This document shows, one piece after another, positions 16,723 to 26,594 of a stretch of DNA of 64,000 nt. Source of the stretch: an uncultured Paracoccaceae bacterium (GTDB lineage: Bacteria > Pseudomonadota > Alphaproteobacteria > Rhodobacterales > Rhodobacteraceae); NCBI GenBank assembly GCA_937864535.1, contig CALMJS010000030.1, forward strand, positions 1-64,000, given 5' to 3'. The notes under the pieces are model-generated. The model was not told where the DNA came from, ran no database searches, and saw only the letters and a program-made list of their open reading frames with translations. The translations under genes were made by a program, and so were the position numbers. Numbering within the stretch: the first letter of the stretch is position 1; every line of letters begins with the position of its first letter.

Positions 16723-18246
16723 ATGTCGCGACCCAAACCCGTAGTTCTGTGCATCCTCGATGGCTGGGGCAAAAACGCCGATAGCGCTTTTAACGCCCCC
16801 GCCTTGGCCAACACACCGACCTTTGATCGCATTCAGGCCACCTGCCCGACCGCCGAGGTGATCACCCATGGGCCCGACGTGGGTCTGCCCACCGGACAAA
16901 TGGGCAATTCCGAGGTCGGACACACCAATATTGGTGCAGGCCGCGTGGTCGCGATGGACCTTGGTCAGATCGACCTCTCGATCGAGGACGGCAGCTTTGG
17001 CCAGACCGAGGCCTTGGTCGACTTTATCGCCAAGATGAAGGAAACCGGCGGCACCGCCCATCTGATGGGTGTCGTGTCGGACGGCGGGGTACACGGCCAC
17101 ATCGAACATATTCTAGCTGCCGCGCAGGTGCTGCGGGATGCGGGTCTGCCGGTCGTTCTGCATGCGATGACCGATGGCCGCGACGTTGCCCCCAAATCCG
17201 CCGATGGTTTCATGGCCGATCTGTGCAATCGCCTGCCTGCGGGGGCAGAGGTGGCGACGGTGATCGGCCGCTATTACGCCATGGACCGCGACAATCGCTG
17301 GGAACGGGTCCAGACCGCCTATGAGGCGATTGCCACCGGCACCGGCCAGTACACGGCCGCGACTGCGACAGAGGCCGTTGCCGCCGCCTATGCCCGTGGT
17401 GAAACCGACGAATTCATCAAGGCAACTGTGATCGGAGACTATGCTGGCGTTCAGGACGGCGACGGATTGTTCTGTCTCAATTTCCGCGCCGACCGCGCCC
17501 GCGAAATCCTCGCCGCGCTCGTCAACCCTGACTTTGACGGCTTTGATCGCGGGGGATTGCCGCCCTTTGCGGTGCGTCTGGGCATGGTGGAATATTCCGC
17601 GCAACATAACGACTGGCTGGCGACGGTTTTCCCGAAACGCAAGATCGTCAACACCTTGGGCGAATGGGTAGCCAAACAGGGCCTGACCCAGTTCCGTCTG
17701 GCCGAGACCGAGAAATATCCGCATGTGACGTTCTTTTTGAACGGGGGCAAGGAAACGCCGGAGCCGGGCGAGGATCGGTTCATGCCGAAATCGCCCAAGG
17801 TGGCCACCTATGACCTCCAGCCGGAAATGTCCGCCGCCGAAGTGACTGCGAAATTCGTCGAGGCCATTGAACACGGCTACGACCTGATCGTCACCAACTA
17901 TGCCAACCCCGACATGGTGGGTCACACGGGCGATCTGAACGCCGCGATCAAGGCCTGCGAGGCCGTGGATCGGGGTCTGACCGCCGTTGTCGCCGCGCTG
18001 GAAAAGGTCGGGGGCGCCATGGTGCTGACCGCCGATCACGGCAACTGCGAAACGATGTATGACCCGGTCACCGGCGGGCCGCACACCGCCCACACGCTGA
18101 ACCCGGTGCCGGTTGCTGTGTTTGGCGGTCCGGCGGGGATCACGCTGCGCAACGGCCGTTTGGCCGACCTCGCCCCGACGGTTTTGGACCTTATGGGCCT
18201 GCCCCAGCCCGAAGAAATGACCGGAAAGAGCCTGATCAACCGATGA
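16723..18246 (+). CDS. gpmI: 2,3-bisphosphoglycerate-independent phosphoglycerate mutase
   Basis: Interconverts 3- and 2-phosphoglycerate in glycolysis and gluconeogenesis using two Mn ions. The protein has 507 residues. It shows LCILDGWG at the N-terminus, the catalytic serine loop GNSEVGHTNIGAGR, HAMTDGRDVAPKSA, and the C-terminal metal segments NYANPDMVGHTGD and LTADHGNCETM. GGAGG lies five bases before the ATG at 16723; the ATG at 16711 overlaps that site and is rejected. Its stop overlaps the envC start as ATGA, giving a gpmI-envC-ctpA run that is common in this family. Confidence 0.96.
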   Translation: MSRPKPVVLCILDGWGKNADSAFNAPALANTPTFDRIQATCPTAEVITHGPDVGLPTGQMGNSEVGHTNIGAGRVVAMDLGQIDLSIEDGSFGQTEALVDFIAKMKETGGTAHLMGVVSDGGVHGHIEHILAAAQVLRDAGLPVVLHAMTDGRDVAPKSADGFMADLCNRLPAGAEVATVIGRYYAMDRDNRWERVQTAYEAIATGTGQYTAATATEAVAAAYARGETDEFIKATVIGDYAGVQDGDGLFCLNFRADRAREILAALVNPDFDGFDRGGLPPFAVRLGMVEYSAQHNDWLATVFPKRKIVNTLGEWVAKQGLTQFRLAETEKYPHVTFFLNGGKETPEPGEDRFMPKSPKVATYDLQPEMSAAEVTAKFVEAIEHGYDLIVTNYANPDMVGHTGDLNAAIKACEAVDRGLTAVVAALEKVGGAMVLTADHGNCETMYDPVTGGPHTAHTLNPVPVAVFGGPAGITLRNGRLADLAPTVLDLMGLPQPEEMTGKSLINR

Positions 18247-19364
18247 TCCGTCGCGCCGCGCTCTTGTTCGCTGTGCTGGCGTCGCCCGTCTGGGCAGACG
18301 CCAGTGCGACCGATGCTGCCCAAGAGGCGGTTGCCCGGCTCGAAGAGGCGAGCCTGCTGCTAAGCGAGGCCGAGTCCGCACGCGATCAGGTCACGGCCCT
18401 GACGGAAACGGTCAAAGCCTATGAGGACGGGTTGATTGCCCTGCGCGACGGGCTGCGGCGGGCCGCCATTCGTCAGCAGAGCCTCGAGCAAGAGCTCGCG
18501 GCAAAATCGGACGATGTTTCGCGGCTATTGGGCGTGCTGCAATCCATGGGCCGCGCCCCCGCGCCGCTGTTGTTCCTGCACCCGTCCGGACCACTGGGCA
18601 CGGCACGATCGGGGATGATCGTCGCTGATGTCACCCCCGCCCTTCAGGCCGAGGTGAGCGAGTTGCGCAACCAATTGGACGAAGTCGCGGTGTTGCGCAG
18701 CCTTCAGGCCAATGCTGCCGAAACACTCCGTAAAGGTTTGGACGGTGCGCAAACTGCCCGCAGCGAGCTGTCGGCGGCCATCTCTGATCGGACCGATCTG
18801 CCGAAGCGGTTTGACGAAGATCAGGTGCAGATGGCCGTGTTGATTTCCTCCGCTGAAACGCTCGATGCCTTTGCCAGCAGCCTCGATGGCACGATCGATG
18901 GCGATGTGTCCGGCGAAGCCCCTGATGCGCTCTCGATGCGCGGTCAACTGCCGCAGCCGGTTCCCGGTCGTATCTTGCGCAGGTTCAACGAAGAGGACCT
19001 CGCGGGGCTCGTCCGGCCGGGCGTTCTGATTGCAACGCAGCCTCGCATGCTGGTGACTAGCCCCGTCGCCGCGACCCTGCGGTTCCGCGGGCCACTGCTG
19101 GACTATGGCAATGTGGTGATCACCGAACCGGCGGCAGGCGTTCTGTTTATCTATGCCGGCCTTGCCGAAGTGTTCGGCACGGTCGGCGAGGTGATCCCCT
19201 CAGGCTCGCCCATCGGCATTATGGGGGGCGATATCCCCCTCGTTGACGAGATTTTGACTGAAATGTCCGAAGGTACGGGCCCAAGAGCCACAGAAACCCT
19301 TTATCTTGAAGTCAGAGAGGGGCAATCTCCTGTGGACCCCGCGATTTGGTTCGCGATGGAGTGA
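18243..19364 (+). CDS. EnvC-like murein hydrolase activator with degenerate LytM domain
   Basis: A 373-residue periplasmic protein with a signal peptide (MIRRAALLFAVLASPVWA). Long coiled coils follow at about residues 25-90 and 125-185. The C-terminal M23/LytM-like domain (about 265-373) keeps the fold landmarks YGNVVI, GEVIPSGSPIGIMGG and LYLEVREG. However, the catalytic histidine of the H-x-H motif and the D/H of the first motif are replaced (TLYLEV instead of HLHFE), so it should lack peptidase activity. This matches EnvC, which activates amidases at division. It is coupled to gpmI upstream and lies nine bases before ctpA. Confidence 0.88.
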   Translation: MIRRAALLFAVLASPVWADASATDAAQEAVARLEEASLLLSEAESARDQVTALTETVKAYEDGLIALRDGLRRAAIRQQSLEQELAAKSDDVSRLLGVLQSMGRAPAPLLFLHPSGPLGTARSGMIVADVTPALQAEVSELRNQLDEVAVLRSLQANAAETLRKGLDGAQTARSELSAAISDRTDLPKRFDEDQVQMAVLISSAETLDAFASSLDGTIDGDVSGEAPDALSMRGQLPQPVPGRILRRFNEEDLAGLVRPGVLIATQPRMLVTSPVAATLRFRGPLLDYGNVVITEPAAGVLFIYAGLAEVFGTVGEVIPSGSPIGIMGGDIPLVDEILTEMSEGTGPRATETLYLEVREGQSPVDPAIWFAME

Positions 19365-19372
19365 GGTAAACT

Positions 19373-20701
19373 ATGAAAAAATTCGCCATTTCGGCTGTGA
19401 CGGGCTCTGTGCTGGCCGTCCTAGCGACGACCCAAATCGCTGGGCCCCTGATCGCACAAGAAGCCGCTGACAATTCTACCGTCTACGAACAGCTGGATCT
19501 GTTTGGCGATATTTTTGACCGCATCCGCAGTCAGTATGTCGAAGAAGTCGATGAAAAGCAGTTGATCGAGGCGGCCATCAACGGGATGCTCACCTCGCTT
19601 GACCCGCACTCCAGCTATTTGTCCGCCGATGCCGCTGACGACATGCGCGTTCAGACCTCTGGCGAATTTGGCGGTCTGGGGATCGAGGTCACCCAAGAAG
19701 ACGGCTGGGTCAAGGTCGTGGCGCCAATGGACGGCACGCCGGCCGCGAATGCCGGGCTGCAATCGGGCGACTTTATCACCCAGGTCAACGGAGAGAGTCT
19801 GTTGGGCCTGACCCTCGATCAGGCGGTGGACATGATGCGCGGTCCGGTCGGATCGGAAATCGTGATCACCATCGTGCGCGAAGGCCAGACAGAACCCTTT
19901 GACGTTTCGCTGATCCGCGACACCATCAAGCTGACCGCCGTTCGCGCCCGCACCGAAGGCAATACTGTCGTGCTACGCGTGGCGACCTTTAGCGGACAGA
20001 CCTTCCCGGACCTGATGGCAGGGCTCTCCGATCAAATCGAAGCTGCTGGCGGTGCCGAGAACCTGAATGGTGTGGTGCTGGACCTGCGCAACAACCCGGG
20101 CGGTCTGCTGGATCAGGCAATCTATGTCGCCGACGCCTTCCTTGAGTCGGGCGAAATCGTGTCCACGCGTGGCCGCAACCCGCAGGACGGCGAACGGTTC
20201 AACGCTACGCCCGGCGATCTGACTGGTGGTTTGCCGGTTGTCGTCCTGATCAACGGCGGTTCTGCTTCGGCCTCGGAAATCGTGGCGGGGGCGCTGCAGG
20301 ATCAAAACCGTGCAGTCGTGGTTGGCACCAAATCCTTTGGCAAGGGCTCGGTCCAGTCGGTGATGCAGCTGCGTGATGATGGCGCGATCCGCCTGACGAC
20401 AGCGCGGTATTACACGCCCTCGGGCCGGTCCATTCAGGCACTGGGGATCCAGCCCGATATCATCGTCGAACAGCCGATGCCCAAGGACCCCGCAACCGAG
20501 GGCGAAGAGGAGCCGCAGTTCCGGTCAGAGGCCGATCTGCGCGGCGCGTTGACCAACGACAGCCTGACCGAAGACGAGCTGAAGCAGCGCGAAGAAGAGG
20601 CCGCCCGCGCCGAGGCCACCGCCGCACTGCGCGATGAGGATTACCAACTCGCCTATGCCATCGACCTGCTGCGCGGCCTGACCGTGCTCAAGTCCGAATA
20701 G
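19373..20701 (+). CDS. ctpA: carboxyl-terminal processing protease (S41, CtpA)
   Basis: A 442-residue periplasmic serine protease with an N-terminal signal segment (MKKFAISAVTGSVLAVLATTQIAG). A PDZ domain lies at about 85-170 (GLGIEVTQEDGWVKVV, GDFITQVNGESL). The S41 catalytic region has the serine in NGGSASASEIVAGAL and the lysine in GTKSFGKGSVQSV. An acidic, glutamate-rich tail follows (EDELKQREEEAARAEA). It processes envelope proteins and, next to an EnvC-like amidase activator, probably helps cell-wall turnover. Confidence 0.94.
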   Translation: MKKFAISAVTGSVLAVLATTQIAGPLIAQEAADNSTVYEQLDLFGDIFDRIRSQYVEEVDEKQLIEAAINGMLTSLDPHSSYLSADAADDMRVQTSGEFGGLGIEVTQEDGWVKVVAPMDGTPAANAGLQSGDFITQVNGESLLGLTLDQAVDMMRGPVGSEIVITIVREGQTEPFDVSLIRDTIKLTAVRARTEGNTVVLRVATFSGQTFPDLMAGLSDQIEAAGGAENLNGVVLDLRNNPGGLLDQAIYVADAFLESGEIVSTRGRNPQDGERFNATPGDLTGGLPVVVLINGGSASASEIVAGALQDQNRAVVVGTKSFGKGSVQSVMQLRDDGAIRLTTARYYTPSGRSIQALGIQPDIIVEQPMPKDPATEGEEEPQFRSEADLRGALTNDSLTEDELKQREEEAARAEATAALRDEDYQLAYAIDLLRGLTVLKSE

Positions 20702-20749
20702 TAAGACCATCGCGCCGCGGGGCTACCTGCGGCGCATCAAAGGCCTGCC

Positions 20750-21232
20750 ATGACCCCTGAACAGATCGCTAAACTGCCCTATCGCCCCTGCGTTGGCGTC
20801 GTCCTCGTGAATAGGGAGGGCAAGGTTTTTGTCGGACAACGTGCCGAAACCACAGAACCCGCGTGGCAAATGCCCCAAGGTGGCGTCGATGACGGCGAAA
20901 CCGCGCCAGAGGCCGCGCTGCGCGAGCTCTGGGAAGAGGCCGGGGTGAATCCGGCCCTGGTCACGATTGTGGCCCAGACCTCGGGCTGGATTCCCTACGA
21001 TTTGCCCTATGACGTTGTCGTCCACAAATGGAAGGGCAAGTTCCGCGGACAAGAACAGAAATGGTTCCTGATGCGGTTCAATGGCACCGATGATCAGGTG
21101 AACATCCAGACCGCACATCCCGAATTTTCAGAATGGAAATGGGTCACCCCGACTGAGGTCGTCGCAGCCATCGTACCGTTCAAACGCGCCGTGTATGAAC
21201 AGGTGATGGCCGAACTGGTGCCGCACATCTAA
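20750..21232 (+). CDS. rppH: RNA pyrophosphohydrolase (Nudix)
   Basis: Removes pyrophosphate from the 5' end of mRNAs, starting decay, and may also hydrolyse dinucleoside polyphosphates. The protein has 160 residues. The Nudix box [22 protein letters not shown] fits G-x5-E-x7-REUxEExGU, and [19 protein letters not shown] and [11 protein letters not shown] are RppH signatures. It is convergent with rnr, so two genes of RNA decay meet here across a shared hairpin. Confidence 0.94.
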   Translation: MTPEQIAKLPYRPCVGVVLVNREGKVFVGQRAETTEPAWQMPQGGVDDGETAPEAALRELWEEAGVNPALVTIVAQTSGWIPYDLPYDVVVHKWKGKFRGQEQKWFLMRFNGTDDQVNIQTAHPEFSEWKWVTPTEVVAAIVPFKRAVYEQVMAELVPHI

Positions 21233-21237
21233 CGCAA

Positions 21238-21265
21238 AACGGGCCCGTCAATGACGGGTCCGTTT
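21238..21265. terminator. shared terminator hairpin between rppH and rnr
   Basis: A near-perfect 12-bp stem (AACGGGCCCGTC at 21238-21249 against GACGGGTCCGTT) starts six bases after the rppH stop and overlaps the rnr stop codon. T-runs are short on both sides (TTT on plus, TTTT on minus). Confidence 0.6.
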
Positions 21266-23503
21266 GACCTTGCGGCGTTCCTTTGCGGCCTTCAGCTTGG
21301 CCGCGCCCAATTTGCGACGCGGGGCTTTGCCACGTTTGCCAGAACCACCGCGCGGCAGCACCCGTTCGTCCAAGGTCACCAACTCGCCGGTCAGACCGCC
21401 AGTGACGGGCGTTGCTTCGGTCAATTTGACCGTCACCCGCTGGCCCAGCGCGATCACGGTCCGCGACTGCGCCCCGATCAACTGCTGCGCTTCGGCGTCA
21501 TAATGGAAAAACTCGGTGCCGAGGGTGCGGATCGGCACCAGCATATCCGCGCCGGTTTCGTCCAGTTTCACGAACACGCCAAACTTGGCGATGCCGCTGA
21601 TCCGTCCGCCCAGTTCCGCCCCGACACGATCCGCCATAAAGGCCGCCAGATACCGGTCCGTAGTGTCCCGCTCTGCCATCATCGACCGGCGTTCGGTATC
21701 ACTGATCTGTTGGCCGGTGTCGGCCAGATGTTCGATATCCCATTCGGACAGACCGTCATCGCCCCAGCGATGCGCCTTGATCAGGGACCGGTGGACAATC
21801 AGGTCGGAATAACGGCGGATTGGCGAGGTAAAATGCGCGTAATTCCGCAACGCAAGGCCGAAATGACCAAAGTTATCAGGTCCATAGTAGGCCTGCGTCA
21901 TCGATCGCAGCGTCGTCAGGTTGATGAGTTCGTCGTGCGGCGTGCCCTCAGCCTGCGCCAGCAACTGGTTCAAATGCCGGGTTTGCAGCACTTGCCACTT
22001 GGCCAGCACCAGACCACTGGCCTGTGCCACCTCCCGCAGGCTGTCCAGTTTTTCCTGACTGGGCTCTTCGTGCACCCGGAACAGCAGCGGTTCGCGGTGT
22101 TTGATCAGTTCCTCGGCGGCGGCCACGTTGGCCAGAACCATGAATTCTTCGATCAGCCGATGCGCATCGAACCGTTCCTTGAAATTGACCGAGGTCACCT
22201 GACCCGCCTCGTCCAGTTCAATCCGCCGTTCTGGCAGGTCAAGTTCGAGCGGTTGCCGCGCGGCGCGGGCACGTTTCAGCGCCTCAAACGCAGCATAGAG
22301 CGGTTTGAGGATCGGTTCGACCAGCGGAGCGGTCTTGTCATTCGGCGCACCGTCAATGGCTGCCTGCACGTCCTCATAGGCCAAGGACGCCACCGAGAGC
22401 ATCAGACCACGGGTAAAGCGATGGTCGAGTTTGCGGCCCTCGCTATCGATCCGCATGCGGACGGCCAGAACGGCACGCGGGACACCTTCGTGCAGCGAGC
22501 ACAGATCGCCTGACAGGCGATCGGGTAGCATCGGGACGACGCGATCCGGAAAATAGGTCGAGTTGCCACGTTTGCGCGCCTCGCCGTCGAGTTCGGACCC
22601 GGGCCGCACATAATGGGCCACATCGGCAATCGCGACCCAGAGGATAAACCCGCCCTGATTGTTTGGATCTTCGTCGACCTGCGCCAGAACCGCATCGTCG
22701 CGGTCGCGGGCATCTGCGGGGTCGATGGTCAACAAAGGCAGTTGCCGCAGGTCCTCTCGGCCACTCAGGCCGGCGGGCCTTTGTGCGTCAGCCTCGGCCA
22801 GTACCTGTGCGGGGAAATCATCGGGAATGCCATGTTGATGGATGGCTATCAAGCTAACGGCACGCGGGCCGGTCGGGTCCCCCAGACGGTTGACGATCCG
22901 CGCCTTGGGCAGACCCAGACGCCCCTTGGGGCCGGCCTGCTCGGCCTCGACCAGTTCGCCATCCTTGGCGCCCTGCTCCAGTCCGGCGGGTACAATCCAT
23001 TGTTTGTCCACGCCCTTATCGATGGGCATAATCCGCCCGCCCTCGTGGCTCTTGCGGAATATCCCGACCACGCGCAGCGGGTTCACGCCAATGCGGCGGA
23101 TCATCCGGGCGGTATAGTCGTAATCTTCGCCCTGAACCTGCGTCATCCGGCCCAGAATGCGGTCACCGGGGGCCAGACCTGCCTCGCCGTCGCGCTGGAT
23201 CATCAGGATACGCGGCATGGCTCCGTCACCTGCCCATTCGACAGGCCGCGCCCACAGGTCGCCATTGTGATCCGGATCGGTCAACTGCAACAGTGCGACA
23301 GGCGGCAAGCGGTCGGCGTCGCGATAGGACGACTTGCGCTTGACCAGACTCCCGTCATCCTCCAACTCGCGCAGAATACGCTTGAGGTCGATGCGGGCAG
23401 CCCCTTTGATCCCGAACGCTTTGGCGATGTCGCGTTTGGCTGTCAGGGTCGGATTTTCTGAAATCCATTCGAGGATTTCTTCTTTGGACGGAATACGAGT
23501 CAT
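21248..23503 (-). CDS. rnr: ribonuclease R
   Basis: A processive 3'-5' exoribonuclease that degrades structured RNA. The protein has 751 residues. An N-terminal winged-helix region comes first (about 1-65, TLTAKRDIAKAFGIKGAARIDLKRIL). Cold-shock-like domains follow, then the RNB domain with the metal-binding acidic run DPADARDRDDAV (about 265-276) and YFPDRVVPMLP. An S1 domain follows at about 625-705 (GAELGGRISGIAKFGVFVKLDETGADMLV). The tail is very basic (about 715-751) and probably binds RNA. It shares a convergent terminator with rppH. Confidence 0.95.
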   Translation of the reverse strand: MTRIPSKEEILEWISENPTLTAKRDIAKAFGIKGAARIDLKRILRELEDDGSLVKRKSSYRDADRLPPVALLQLTDPDHNGDLWARPVEWAGDGAMPRILMIQRDGEAGLAPGDRILGRMTQVQGEDYDYTARMIRRIGVNPLRVVGIFRKSHEGGRIMPIDKGVDKQWIVPAGLEQGAKDGELVEAEQAGPKGRLGLPKARIVNRLGDPTGPRAVSLIAIHQHGIPDDFPAQVLAEADAQRPAGLSGREDLRQLPLLTIDPADARDRDDAVLAQVDEDPNNQGGFILWVAIADVAHYVRPGSELDGEARKRGNSTYFPDRVVPMLPDRLSGDLCSLHEGVPRAVLAVRMRIDSEGRKLDHRFTRGLMLSVASLAYEDVQAAIDGAPNDKTAPLVEPILKPLYAAFEALKRARAARQPLELDLPERRIELDEAGQVTSVNFKERFDAHRLIEEFMVLANVAAAEELIKHREPLLFRVHEEPSQEKLDSLREVAQASGLVLAKWQVLQTRHLNQLLAQAEGTPHDELINLTTLRSMTQAYYGPDNFGHFGLALRNYAHFTSPIRRYSDLIVHRSLIKAHRWGDDGLSEWDIEHLADTGQQISDTERRSMMAERDTTDRYLAAFMADRVGAELGGRISGIAKFGVFVKLDETGADMLVPIRTLGTEFFHYDAEAQQLIGAQSRTVIALGQRVTVKLTEATPVTGGLTGELVTLDERVLPRGGSGKRGKAPRRKLGAAKLKAAKERRKVKRTRH

Positions 23504-23575
23504 GCCCTGCCCCTATCACTGGGCCGCGACCGGCGCAGCCCCTGTTCTCATCAAAGGGCGGTCAGCCCGTCAAAG

Positions 23576-24721
23576 TCACGCAAAATAGTCCGTCAGGATG
23601 CGGGTATAGATCGCCTTGAGCCGATGGATCTGATCGACTTCGACCCGTTCATCGACCTGATGCATGGTTTTCCCCACCAGTCCGAATTCGACCACGGGGC
23701 AGTGGTTTTTCACAAACCGCGCGTCCGAGGTGCCGCCAGAGGTCGACAATTCCGGCGTCCGGCCCGTTTCCGCCTGAACCGCGCGGGCCACCATCGCGGA
23801 CAAATCGCCCGGCGGTGTGAGAAAGCTCTCGCCAGAGACCTTGACCCGCATGGCAACCTGAACGCCGAATTCGGCAGCAATCTCGTCCGCCTGCGATTGC
23901 AGCCATGACGTCAGGCTATCGCCGCTATGCAGGTCATTATAGCGGATGTTGACCGCGGCCTTGGTCTGGGCGGGGATCACATTGGTGGCAGGATTGCCGG
24001 TGTCAATCGTCACAAACGCCAGCGTCGAGGGGTCGAAATGGTCTGTTCCCTGATCCAGTTCATGCGACGACAGTCGATCCACCAAACGCGCCATCGCAGG
24101 CAGCGGGTTTTTCGCCCGGTGGGGATAGGCGGCATGGCCCTGCACTCCGGTCACGGTGAACCACGCCGTCAGCGACCCGCGGCGACCGATTTTCATCATA
24201 TCGCCCAGCTCATTCGGGCAGGTCGGCTCCCCCACCAGACAAACCGACATCGACTCGCCGTGATTGGCCATCCAGTCCAGCAGCGCGGTCGTGCCGTGAT
24301 CGGCGTCACCCTCTTCGTCGCCGGTGATCGCCAGAACCACCGCCCCGTCGGGCGGCGTTGTCTGAACGAAATCCACGGCCGCCGCCGCAAAGGCCGCCAC
24401 GCCCGATTTCATATCGGTGGTGCCGCGCCCATACATCCAGCCGTCCCGAATTTCCGCGCCGAACGGATCGGCAGTCCAATCGTCACGATTGCCGATCGGA
24501 ACCACGTCCGTATGCCCGTTAAAGCCAAAGGTCCGGTTCGCGCCCTTGCGCCCCCAACGCGCATAGAGGTTCGGCGTTCCCTCGCGGTCCACGCGGGTGC
24601 AATCGAACCCGGCCTTGGTCAGGAGATCGGACAGCAGCGTCAGCGCGCCGCCCTCGGCCGGGGTCACGGTGTGACAACGAACTAGACGGGCAGTCAGATC
24701 AACGGGATCAATCGGGGTCAT
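23576..24721 (-). CDS. dapE: succinyl-diaminopimelate desuccinylase
   Basis: Removes succinate from N-succinyl-LL-diaminopimelate in lysine and murein precursor synthesis. The protein has 381 residues. Zinc-binding segments [11 protein letters not shown] and [14 protein letters not shown], the acid ITGDEEGDA, and [10 protein letters not shown] near the C-terminus match DapE. GGAG lies six bases before the ATG at 24721; the frame continues to 25096 as noise. Together with dapD (33660-34487) and asd it gives three steps of the succinylase branch in one window. It is divergent from the LysR gene. Confidence 0.94.
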   Translation of the reverse strand: MTPIDPVDLTARLVRCHTVTPAEGGALTLLSDLLTKAGFDCTRVDREGTPNLYARWGRKGANRTFGFNGHTDVVPIGNRDDWTADPFGAEIRDGWMYGRGTTDMKSGVAAFAAAAVDFVQTTPPDGAVVLAITGDEEGDADHGTTALLDWMANHGESMSVCLVGEPTCPNELGDMMKIGRRGSLTAWFTVTGVQGHAAYPHRAKNPLPAMARLVDRLSSHELDQGTDHFDPSTLAFVTIDTGNPATNVIPAQTKAAVNIRYNDLHSGDSLTSWLQSQADEIAAEFGVQVAMRVKVSGESFLTPPGDLSAMVARAVQAETGRTPELSTSGGTSDARFVKNHCPVVEFGLVGKTMHQVDERVEVDQIHRLKAIYTRILTDYFA

Positions 24722-24814
24722 GGCGGTCTCCTTTGACGTATGGCTAATGGCACAGGCTCCGGGATGCAATCCAAACCCCGTTGCGGCCACCGTCCGGCGT
24801 GATAGCCTGCGCGC

Positions 24815-25819
24815 ATGGCACATGACCTGAACCTCAACGCGATGAACTATTTCGAGGCCGTCGCCCGTCTGGGGGGCGTGTCCAAGGCCGCCGAAGAGTT
24901 GGGCGTCTCGCCCTCTGCGGTCAGTCAGCAAATCCGCCAGCTGGAACAGCAATTCGGGGTCCGCCTGTTCAGGCGCGAAAAACGCCGTCTGTTGCTGACG
25001 CTGGATGGCGAGAGGTTGTTTCAAACCACGACCCAGGCATTCCGTATGATGCGCGATGTCCGCTCGGCGATCCAGCGACAGCGGGAAAACCGGCATTTCA
25101 TCATGCGGGTATCACCGTCCTTTGCCGTGCGGTGGCTCGGGCCACGGATCAAATCGTTTCTGGACATTGCGCCCAACTGGGACCTTCGGATCGACGCCGG
25201 GCCGGATTTTTCCGACTTTGAAACCGAAGTTGTCGATCTCGACCTGCGCTACGGCGAGGGCGATTGGTCCGGCCTTCATACAGAGCCGGTTGTCCACGAT
25301 CTGGTCCTGCCAATGTGTTCGCCCGGCTATCTGGCCGATCTCAGGGCGATGTCGGGCGACCCCATCGGGCAACTGAGGCAGGCCCGTTTGATCGATTCCG
25401 TGAAAACCCATTACAGATGGGATTTCTGGCTGGCGAAACATGGGGTCATGGGCGAACGGATGGTCTATCCACTGCGATTTGATCGCAGTTCGATGGCGCT
25501 TCAGGTCGCCTGTGCAGGTGGCGGCGTGGTGCTCGAGAGCACGACACTCGCCCTCAACGAGCTGGAGACCGGCGCGCTGGTCCCGCTGTCCACCGCCTTC
25601 GAGGTCATCCGGTTCCCTGCCTATTGGATCGTCTGCCCGGCACGGCACACCAGCCGGCGGATCGTACGCATCTTTACGGACTGGATGAAAGACGAAGGCC
25701 GCGCCCATGATCTGCGCGCGGCCCAAGTCATCAACGATTTTGGCTGTCGCATCCGGGATGTGACAGGGCCCAAGGTCCCCGGCGCAGAGTTCACCGCTGC
25801 GCCAGAGGACGAGGCTTAG
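24815..25819 (+). CDS. LysR family transcriptional regulator (GcvA-like)
   Basis: A 334-residue regulator. The N-terminal winged helix-turn-helix (about 8-65) reads [35 protein letters not shown], as in the GcvA/AmpR branch. The rest is a periplasmic-binding-like effector domain. Its stop overlaps the stop of the oppositely oriented SDR gene by four bases. It may control the neighbouring sugar module or dapE, but no operator was recognised. The target is unknown. Confidence 0.85.
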   Translation: MAHDLNLNAMNYFEAVARLGGVSKAAEELGVSPSAVSQQIRQLEQQFGVRLFRREKRRLLLTLDGERLFQTTTQAFRMMRDVRSAIQRQRENRHFIMRVSPSFAVRWLGPRIKSFLDIAPNWDLRIDAGPDFSDFETEVVDLDLRYGEGDWSGLHTEPVVHDLVLPMCSPGYLADLRAMSGDPIGQLRQARLIDSVKTHYRWDFWLAKHGVMGERMVYPLRFDRSSMALQVACAGGGVVLESTTLALNELETGALVPLSTAFEVIRFPAYWIVCPARHTSRRIVRIFTDWMKDEGRAHDLRAAQVINDFGCRIRDVTGPKVPGAEFTAAPEDEA

Positions 25820-26571
25820 TGGATCAGCGAACCGCCGTTCACATCCACCTCTGACCCGGTGACATAGGCCGACAGATCCGACGCGAGGAACAGCGCGCAG
25901 CCCGCAACGTCATCTGCCGTCCCGGCACGGCCCATCGGAATACCGGCCAGAACACTGGCCCGCATTTCCTCGGTCAATTTGCCAGCGGTGATGTCCGTGG
26001 CGATAAAGCCCGGGCAGATCGCATTGAAACGCACGCCATCCGGCGCACATTCGCGGGCCATTGCCTTGGTCAGGCCCAGAATGCCCGCCTTGGCAGCCGA
26101 GTAGTGCGGCCCGCCAAAGATACCGCCGCCGCGCTGCGCCGAAACCGACGACAGGTTGACGACAGAGCCGGTCTTGCGGGCGCGGAAATGCGGGATCAGC
26201 GCTTGGCTCATGTACAGCGTGCCGCGCAGGTTGACGTCCAGAACGGCGTCGTAGTTTTCCGGCATGATGTCCATGATTTTCAGCGGCTGGGTGATCCCGG
26301 CGTTATTGACCAGAATATCGACAGCGCCCCATTTGGCGACCAGTTCGTCGGCGACAGCCTGACAGGCGGCCTTGTCCGTGACGTTGCAGGCCAGACCGAC
26401 GTGGCCGGTGCCGGGCAGGTCCGCCGCCGCAGCAGCGGCCTGATCGGCGTTCAGGTCCAGAATGGCAACGGTTGCGCCATGTTCGGCGAACAGCTTGGCC
26501 GTCGCCTTGCCCAGACCGCGCGGGCTGGCGCCGCCGGTGACGATTGCGAATTTACCTGTGAGTAGTCCCAT
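25816..26571 (-). CDS. short-chain dehydrogenase/reductase
   Basis: A 251-residue NAD(P)-dependent oxidoreductase with the classical SDR motifs: GGASPRGLGKA (about 13-23), NNAG, the catalytic tyrosine/lysine in YSAAKAGILGL, and an IATD segment. An AAGGAAAG ribosome site precedes the ATG at 26571. It lies 23 bases downstream of the split transketolase genes in the same direction, so all three probably form one operon. A polyol or sugar substrate is suggested by the neighbours (transketolase, TIM-barrel isomerase, DhaK-DhaL kinase), but the exact substrate is unknown. Confidence 0.85.
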   Translation of the reverse strand: MGLLTGKFAIVTGGASPRGLGKATAKLFAEHGATVAILDLNADQAAAAAADLPGTGHVGLACNVTDKAACQAVADELVAKWGAVDILVNNAGITQPLKIMDIMPENYDAVLDVNLRGTLYMSQALIPHFRARKTGSVVNLSSVSAQRGGGIFGGPHYSAAKAGILGLTKAMARECAPDGVRFNAICPGFIATDITAGKLTEEMRASVLAGIPMGRAGTADDVAGCALFLASDLSAYVTGSEVDVNGGSLIH

Positions 26572-26594
26572 TTTCTTTCCTTCCTTCGCGGAAA

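Noticed and set aside
17113-18381. 422-codon minus-strand frame
   Set aside because: Antisense shadow of gpmI; no recognisable domain.
21251-22513. 420-codon plus-strand frame
   Set aside because: Antisense shadow of rnr; glutamine/histidine-rich, no motif.
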